Source: Pseudomonas fluorescens
GTDB lineage: Bacteria > Pseudomonadota > Gammaproteobacteria > Pseudomonadales > Pseudomonadaceae
Direction of reading: 5' to 3'
Length of the DNA: 64,000 bases
NCBI RefSeq assembly: GCF_902497995.1
Contig: NZ_CABVII010000025.1
Coordinates: 35,161 to 99,160 of the forward strand
Shown: positions 59,373-64,000 of the stretch, in pieces
Numbering within the stretch: the first letter of the stretch is position 1
Layout of the letters: every line of letters starts with the position of its first letter
Position numbers and translations under genes: made by a program
Notes under the pieces: generated by a model
Told to the model about the DNA's origin: nothing
Database searches by the model: none
The model's input: only the letters and a program-made list of their open reading frames with translations

Positions 59373-61708
59373 GCTACAGCATCGCGGTGCGCGCGTTGTG
59401 CGAGTTCACCGCCAAGGTCGGCGACCTTGACCTGCGCTTCACCCCGTCGCCGACGGCACTGGAAGGCATCGTCGGGCATCGCACCGTGGCGTCCCGGCGC
59501 AGCGAGGGTTACCAGAGTGAAGTCGCGCTCGAAGGCCGGTATCAAACGTTGACGGTCAAGGGCAGGGCGGACGGCTACGACCCGGCGCAAAATTGCCTGG
59601 AAGAAGTCAAAACCTATCGCGGCGACTTGAGCAAGCAGCCCGCCAATCACCGTCAACTGCACTGGGCACAAGCGAAGATCTACGGCTGGCTGATGTGCCA
59701 GAAGCTGGAACTGGCCCGGATCAACCTGGCGCTGGTGTACTTCGACATCGTCAGCGAAAGGGAAACCTGTCTGCTCGAGGCCTTCAGCGCGCCAGAGCTG
59801 GAGCTGTTTTTCGAACACCATTGCCATCTGTTCCTGCATTGGGCCGAGCAGGAAATGGCCCACCGCGAAGGACGCAATCGTGCGGCGCAGCAACTGGCGT
59901 TTCCCCATGCCGACTTTCGTCCGGGGCAGCGTCATCTGGCTGAATCGGTATTCAAGGCGGTCAGTACCGGTCGCTGCCTGATGGCCCAGGCGCCGACGGG
60001 GATCGGCAAGACCGTCGGCACCTTGTTTCCAATGCTCAAGGCCCTGGCGCCGCAGCAACTGGACAAGGTGTTCTTCCTGACCGCGAAAACCCCGGGACGC
60101 AAACTGGCGCTGGATGCCGCGCAAGTCATTCTCCAGAGTGCCGAAGCACCACCCTTGCGGGTCCTGGAAATGATTGCCCGGGACAAGGCCTGCGAGCATC
60201 CGGACAAAGCCTGTCACGGCGAATCCTGCCCGTTGGCCCAGGGTTTCTATGACCGATTGCCCGCTGCGCGCCAGGCCGCCAGCGAGCTGAGCCTGCTGAA
60301 CCAGAGCGCCTTGCGCGAGGTGGCGCTTGAACATGACGTTTGCCCGTATTACCTGAGCCAGGAAATGGCCCGCTGGGCCGATGTGGTGGTCGCCGACTAC
60401 AACTATTATTTCGATTTCAGCGCGCTGCTGTTCGGGCTGGCCCAGGCCAACAACTGGAAAGTCGCGGTGCTGGTGGACGAAGCGCATAACCTGGTGGAGC
60501 GGGGGCGGCAGATGTACAGCGCCAGCCTCGACCAATCGACCCTCAACGCGGTGCGCAAGACCGCCCCGCCAGCGCTGAAGACAGCCTTGCAGCGGGTCAA
60601 CCGGCAGTGGAATGCCCTGCATGACCTGCAGCTCGGCGCCTATCAGGCTTACGACAAGGCTCCGGAAAAATTGCTTCAAGCCCTGTCGTCCTGCAGTGCG
60701 AGTATCGGCGATTACCTGAACGATCATCCTCAAGGCCTGGACAGCGCCTTGCAGGGGTTTTACTTCGACATTCTGCAGTTTTGCCGGGTCGCGGAACTGT
60801 TCGATGAACAGTTCCTGTTCGACATCAGCAAGCGCGACCTCGAGCGCAAGAAAAACCTCTCGCAGCTGTGCCTGCGCAACGTGGTGCCCGCCGGCTTCAT
60901 CCGCCCGCGCCTGACGGCTGCGCGCAGCACCGTGTTGTTTTCCGCAACCCTGAGCCCGCGCCAGTACTACGCCGATCTGTTGGGGACGCCGGCGAACACG
61001 GTATGGATCGATGTCGAATCACCTTTTCACGCCGATCAACTGCAAGTGCACATCGTCAACCAGATCTCCACCCGGTTCGTTCATCGCCAATCGTCCCTGG
61101 CGCCAATCGTCGAGCTGATCGCCAGGCAGTTCAGCCAGCGCCCCGGCAACTACCTGGCGTTTTTCAGCAGCTTCGATTATTTGCAGCAAGTGGCGCAATT
61201 GCTGGCGCAAAGACATCCGCATATCAAGCTGTGGGCGCAGTCTCGAGGCATGGCGGAAGGGCAGCGTCAGGATTTTCTCGATCGGTTCACCGCCGAGAGT
61301 CAGGGTATCGGTTTCGCGGTGCTGGGCGGGGCGTTTGGCGAAGGCATCGACTTGCCCGGAGCGCGCCTGATCGGTGCGTTCATTGCCACCCTCGGGCTGG
61401 CGCAACTCAACCCGGTCAACGAGCAGGTGAAACATCGCATGGCGGCGATTTTCGGTGCCGGGTATGACTACACTTACCTGTTCCCCGGGGTGCAGAAAGT
61501 GGTCCAGGCGGCGGGACGGGTGATTCGCACCCAGCAGGATCAAGGGGTCATCATGCTGATCGACGACCGGTTTGGCGACAGCAAGGTCAGGCAATTGCTG
61601 CCGCGCTGGTGGACGATTGCGCCCGCCGTTTGGGTCGCGCGGCAAACGTCAGGGCATGAGGTCATCCGGGACCCGGGCTGCAATGGCGTGCAATCAGCGT
61701 TGTTTTGA
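59369..61708 (+). CDS. Cas4/RecB-like nuclease fused to an XPD/DinG-type helicase
   Basis: This 779-residue protein has two parts. The N-terminal 180 residues contain a PD-(D/E)XK nuclease core, 'VKGRADGYD' and 'LEEVKTYRGD' followed by a Gln-Tyr motif ('HWAQAKIYGWLM'), as in Cas4/RecB nucleases. The rest is a superfamily 2 Rad3/XPD helicase with Walker A 'APTGIGKTVG' (about 209), four Fe-S-cluster Cys ('KACEHPDKACHGESCPLAQ' and 'HDVCPYYLS'), DEAH box 'VLVDEAHNLVERG' (about 366) and motif VI 'QAAGRVIRTQQDQG' near 715. GTG 59369 with GGAG nine bases upstream overlaps the FAN1 stop (GTGA). ATG 59351 is an alternative. Combined with FAN1 it suggests a repair module for flaps or cross-links. Confidence 0.88.
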   Translation: MSYSIAVRALCEFTAKVGDLDLRFTPSPTALEGIVGHRTVASRRSEGYQSEVALEGRYQTLTVKGRADGYDPAQNCLEEVKTYRGDLSKQPANHRQLHWAQAKIYGWLMCQKLELARINLALVYFDIVSERETCLLEAFSAPELELFFEHHCHLFLHWAEQEMAHREGRNRAAQQLAFPHADFRPGQRHLAESVFKAVSTGRCLMAQAPTGIGKTVGTLFPMLKALAPQQLDKVFFLTAKTPGRKLALDAAQVILQSAEAPPLRVLEMIARDKACEHPDKACHGESCPLAQGFYDRLPAARQAASELSLLNQSALREVALEHDVCPYYLSQEMARWADVVVADYNYYFDFSALLFGLAQANNWKVAVLVDEAHNLVERGRQMYSASLDQSTLNAVRKTAPPALKTALQRVNRQWNALHDLQLGAYQAYDKAPEKLLQALSSCSASIGDYLNDHPQGLDSALQGFYFDILQFCRVAELFDEQFLFDISKRDLERKKNLSQLCLRNVVPAGFIRPRLTAARSTVLFSATLSPRQYYADLLGTPANTVWIDVESPFHADQLQVHIVNQISTRFVHRQSSLAPIVELIARQFSQRPGNYLAFFSSFDYLQQVAQLLAQRHPHIKLWAQSRGMAEGQRQDFLDRFTAESQGIGFAVLGGAFGEGIDLPGARLIGAFIATLGLAQLNPVNEQVKHRMAAIFGAGYDYTYLFPGVQKVVQAAGRVIRTQQDQGVIMLIDDRFGDSKVRQLLPRWWTIAPAVWVARQTSGHEVIRDPGCNGVQSALF

Positions 61709-61768
61709 GCTTTCCAAATTTTCCGTTTGTCCCATACTCCAGAAAAACATTCATGCCGTGAGGGATCA

Positions 61769-63691
61769 ATGAGCGTAGATCGAAGGAAAGCCACCACCAT
61801 CGACGACAGTCGCTTTCGCCTGTTGATCGATGCTGTGATTGACTATGCGATCTACATGATTGATCCCGATGGCATCATCACCAGCTGGAACGCAGGCGCC
61901 AGGCGTTTCAAGGGGTATGAGGAGGCCGAGATTCTCGGTCAGCACTTTTCGCGTTTCTACACCGATGAAGATCGCCGTAACGGTATGCCCCAGCGTGCGC
62001 TGGACACGGCAATCAGGGAAGGGCGTTTCGAGGGCGAAGGATGGCGGGTGCGCAAGGACGGCACTCATTTCTGGTGCCACGTGGTCATCGATCCGATTAT
62101 CGACCCGTCGGGCAAGTTGCTGGGATTTGCCAAGATCACCCGGGACCTGACCGACCGAAAGATGGCCGAAGAGATCCTCAAGCAAAGCGAGCAGCAATTC
62201 CGCCTGCTGGTGCAAAGCGTCACGGACTATGCGATCTATATGCTTGCCCCGGACGGAAGGCTGACCAACTGGAATCTCGGGGCCCAGCGGATCAAGGGCT
62301 ACTTGCCCGAAGAAGTGATCGGGCAACATTTTTCGATGTTTTATACCCCGGAGGACCGCGAGGCCGGCGAACCGCAACGGACCCTGTCCATTGCCATCCG
62401 TGACGGGCGATTCGAAAACAAAGGCTGGCGCGTGCGCAAGGACGGGACACGGTTTTTGGCACACGTCGTGGTCGATCCGATCTGGGGCGAAACCGGCACG
62501 TTACTCGGTTTCGCCAAGATCACCCGTGATATCACTGAAGTCACTCAGGCCCAGCAGGTCCTCGAGCAAACCCGCGAGGCACTGTTCCAGGCGCAGAAAA
62601 TGCAAGCCATCGGCCAGCTCACCGGGGGAATTGCCCACGACTTCAACAACCTGCTGACGGTGATCCTCGGCAATCTGGAAATCGTCCGCAAGCGCGTGGG
62701 TGACGACCCGCGCATTACCCGGCTGGTGGATAACGCCACCCAGGGCGCCTTGCGTGGCGTATCGTTGACCCAGCGCATGCTGGCATTTGCCAGGCGCCAG
62801 GAACTCAAGGCCGAACCCATCGAGATTCCGACGCTGATACAAGGCATCTCCGGCTTGTTGCGCAGCTCCCTCGGGCCTTCCGTAGTCCTTGAAACCTGCT
62901 TTTCAGCCGGACTTGAACCGGTCCTGGCCGACGTCAATCAGCTTGAACTGGCGGTACTGAACCTGGCGACCAACGCCCGGGATGCCATGCCCCATGGCGG
63001 GAAAATGGTAATCAGTGCCAGAACGGAAGAGGTGCGCGATCAACTCCAGTTCACCCCGATGACAGGCCGCTATGTCTGCCTGAGTGTCAGTGATACGGGG
63101 GAGGGTATGGACGAGACCACGCTGGCCTCGGCGATGGACCCGTTTTTCACCACCAAGGGGGTGGGCAAAGGCACGGGCCTGGGGTTGTCGATGGTGCATG
63201 GTTTTATCGAACAACTGGGCGGGCGATTCATACTCAAGAGCCAGAAAGACGAGGGCACGACCGCCGAACTGTGGATACCCGTCGCCACGACCGGTTCGGT
63301 TGCCATACCCGCTACCGACGAAGAAACTCCACCGCCGGTGCCTCGCCTGTGTGTGCTGGTGGTGGACGACGACAGCCTGGTGTTGACCAGCACCTGCCTG
63401 TTGCTCGAAGACCTCGGGCATCGAGTGATCAGCGCGGTGTCCGGGGCTCTGGCGCTGAAAGCGCTCGATGCCGAGCCAGCCATTGACCTGGTCATTACCG
63501 ACATGGCCATGCCACAGATGAATGGCGCGCAACTGGCGCAGGCCATCCGCGTCATCAAGCCCAGCCTGCCGATCATTCTCGCTACCGGCTACGCCGAACG
63601 ACTGGAAGGCTTTGCGACGCAACTCCCGCGCCTGTCCAAACCCTATACCCAACTCAATCTGGTAGAGATCATCGCCTCGACCATGAAATGA
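61769..63691 (+). CDS. Cytoplasmic PAS-PAS hybrid histidine kinase with receiver domain
   Basis: This 640-residue sensor kinase has no membrane helix. Two PAS domains (about 12-130 and 137-256) are clearly duplicated: both contain 'YAIYM..PDG', 'GQHFS.FYT.EDR' and 'GWRVRKDGT'. HisKA has the phospho-His in 'GGIAHDFNNLLTVILGN' (about residue 289). The ATPase shows 'NLATNARDAMP', 'DTGEGMD' and 'GKGTGLGLSMVHGF'. A C-terminal receiver (about 527-640) has 'VVDDDSLV' and the phospho-Asp in 'ITDMAMPQMNG'. The PAS domains lack the LOV Cys motif, so blue light is not suggested. ATG 61769 has GAGGGA upstream. No partner regulator is adjacent. Confidence 0.9.
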   Translation: MSVDRRKATTIDDSRFRLLIDAVIDYAIYMIDPDGIITSWNAGARRFKGYEEAEILGQHFSRFYTDEDRRNGMPQRALDTAIREGRFEGEGWRVRKDGTHFWCHVVIDPIIDPSGKLLGFAKITRDLTDRKMAEEILKQSEQQFRLLVQSVTDYAIYMLAPDGRLTNWNLGAQRIKGYLPEEVIGQHFSMFYTPEDREAGEPQRTLSIAIRDGRFENKGWRVRKDGTRFLAHVVVDPIWGETGTLLGFAKITRDITEVTQAQQVLEQTREALFQAQKMQAIGQLTGGIAHDFNNLLTVILGNLEIVRKRVGDDPRITRLVDNATQGALRGVSLTQRMLAFARRQELKAEPIEIPTLIQGISGLLRSSLGPSVVLETCFSAGLEPVLADVNQLELAVLNLATNARDAMPHGGKMVISARTEEVRDQLQFTPMTGRYVCLSVSDTGEGMDETTLASAMDPFFTTKGVGKGTGLGLSMVHGFIEQLGGRFILKSQKDEGTTAELWIPVATTGSVAIPATDEETPPPVPRLCVLVVDDDSLVLTSTCLLLEDLGHRVISAVSGALALKALDAEPAIDLVITDMAMPQMNGAQLAQAIRVIKPSLPIILATGYAERLEGFATQLPRLSKPYTQLNLVEIIASTMK

Positions 63692-63740
63692 TCACCGCGC
63701 ACCTGCATACCGCTGGATTGTGGAAAACGCCAAACCCCTG

Positions 63741-63838
63741 TTGTAGGAGCCGGCTTGCTGGCGAAGGCGTCGTCATGGGCGCTGCAAGGCTGGAGGCCGC
63801 CTTCGCTGCGGTGCGGCGATCCGACAAGCCAGCTCCTA
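63741..63838. repeat. REP-like inverted repeat, third subtype (GTAGGAGCCGGCTTGC)
   Basis: The left arm TTGTAGGAGCCGGCTTGCTG (63741-63760) faces AAGCCAGCTCCTA (63826-63838), with a GC-rich internal hairpin (CTTCGCTGCGGTGCGGCGA) between. It differs from the other four copies in the CCGGCTTGCTGGCG core. It lies 50 bases after the kinase stop. Confidence 0.75.
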
Positions 63839-63841
63839 TGT

Positions 63842-63997
63842 ATGGACTCGCCCCCACTGTCTACCCGCTTTCAAAAAAAACTGCCGCCCCGTTGCATCTA
63901 TGTATTAGGCCTATTCGAGGAAGCCGTCATCGGCTTCTGGCCAAAATTGGAAGAGCTCGTGGCATGCCGATTACAGTCAGGCCTCGAAGGCCAGTAG
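63842..63997 (+). CDS. Doubtful 51-residue frame at the right edge
   Basis: A short frame runs from ATG 63842 to a TAG at 63995. It has one hydrophobic patch ('CIYVLGLFEEAVIGF') but no ribosome site, because the start abuts the REP arm. No family is recognised. It may be a small gene or chance; the rest of the edge holds nothing else recognisable. Confidence 0.2.
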   Translation: MDSPPLSTRFQKKLPPRCIYVLGLFEEAVIGFWPKLEELVACRLQSGLEGQ

Positions 63998-64000
63998 GAG

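Overview
The window is about 64 kb of a GC-rich (about 60%) gammaproteobacterial chromosome, and the gene content points to a fluorescent Pseudomonas (P. fluorescens group). The main reasons are a recognisable mexS/mexT/mexEF-oprN efflux system, a class II (medium-chain) PHA synthase, an AprDEF-type exporter with a class I.3 lipase, a DUF1652 protein, and five intergenic REP/REPIN-like inverted repeats of the Pseudomonas type. No rRNA, tRNA, CRISPR array, transposase or integrase was seen.

Layout. 1-1.1 kb: end of a DUF1656/HlyD efflux pair. 1.3-7.2 kb: mexE-mexF-oprN, read leftward. 7.4-13.1 kb: a four-gene leftward operon (shikimate dehydrogenase-like protein, two 3-ketosteroid-dehydrogenase-like flavoproteins, a NIPSNAP protein) with a divergent IclR regulator and a tandem IclR-type operator. 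13.2-14.8 kb: a hipBA toxin-antitoxin pair. 14.8-27.9 kb: an orphan PHA synthase, a leftward beta-oxidation operon (acyl-CoA dehydrogenase, FadB-like protein, thiolase, SDR), a MalT/AlkS-like LuxR regulator and a second large acyl-CoA dehydrogenase. 28.0-34.5 kb: a PrpR-type sigma-54 activator and a divergent five-gene operon resembling the levulinate lvaABCD genes (kinase-like protein, small partner, acyl-CoA dehydrogenase of the ACAD10/11 type, SDR) with a histidine phosphatase added. 34.8-37.0 kb: mexT and mexS. 37.5-40.4 kb: an unknown protein coupled to an unusual MocR regulator. 40.5-45.8 kb: pgm, pirin and a UvrD-like helicase. 45.8-50.4 kb: DUF1652, a broken NTF2-like gene, an amine oxidase, a Sad-type aldehyde dehydrogenase and a PtrR-like LysR regulator. 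50.7-57.1 kb: a type I secretion system and its RTX lipase. 57.3-61.7 kb: a small lipoprotein, a FAN1 nuclease and a nuclease-helicase fusion. 61.8-63.7 kb: a hybrid histidine kinase.

How the parts work together. Order and orientation of mexS-mexT and mexE-mexF-oprN are those of the classic locus, but about 27.6 kb of catabolic genes lies between mexT and mexE. Inside that block the two large acyl-CoA dehydrogenase genes have matching promoters: three GGTGGA hexamers with identical spacing and an identical distance to a shared TGCTAAAAAG element. The LuxR regulator gene lies between them and is the obvious candidate activator. The sigma-54 regulator faces a near-perfect -24/-12 promoter in front of the lva-like operon. 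I infer an inducible pathway in which a 4-hydroxyacyl-CoA-type compound is activated by phosphorylation, isomerised and passed to dedicated beta-oxidation, with the orphan PHA synthase as a possible storage outlet. The true substrate cannot be read from sequence, and no acyl-CoA ligase or transporter lies in the block.
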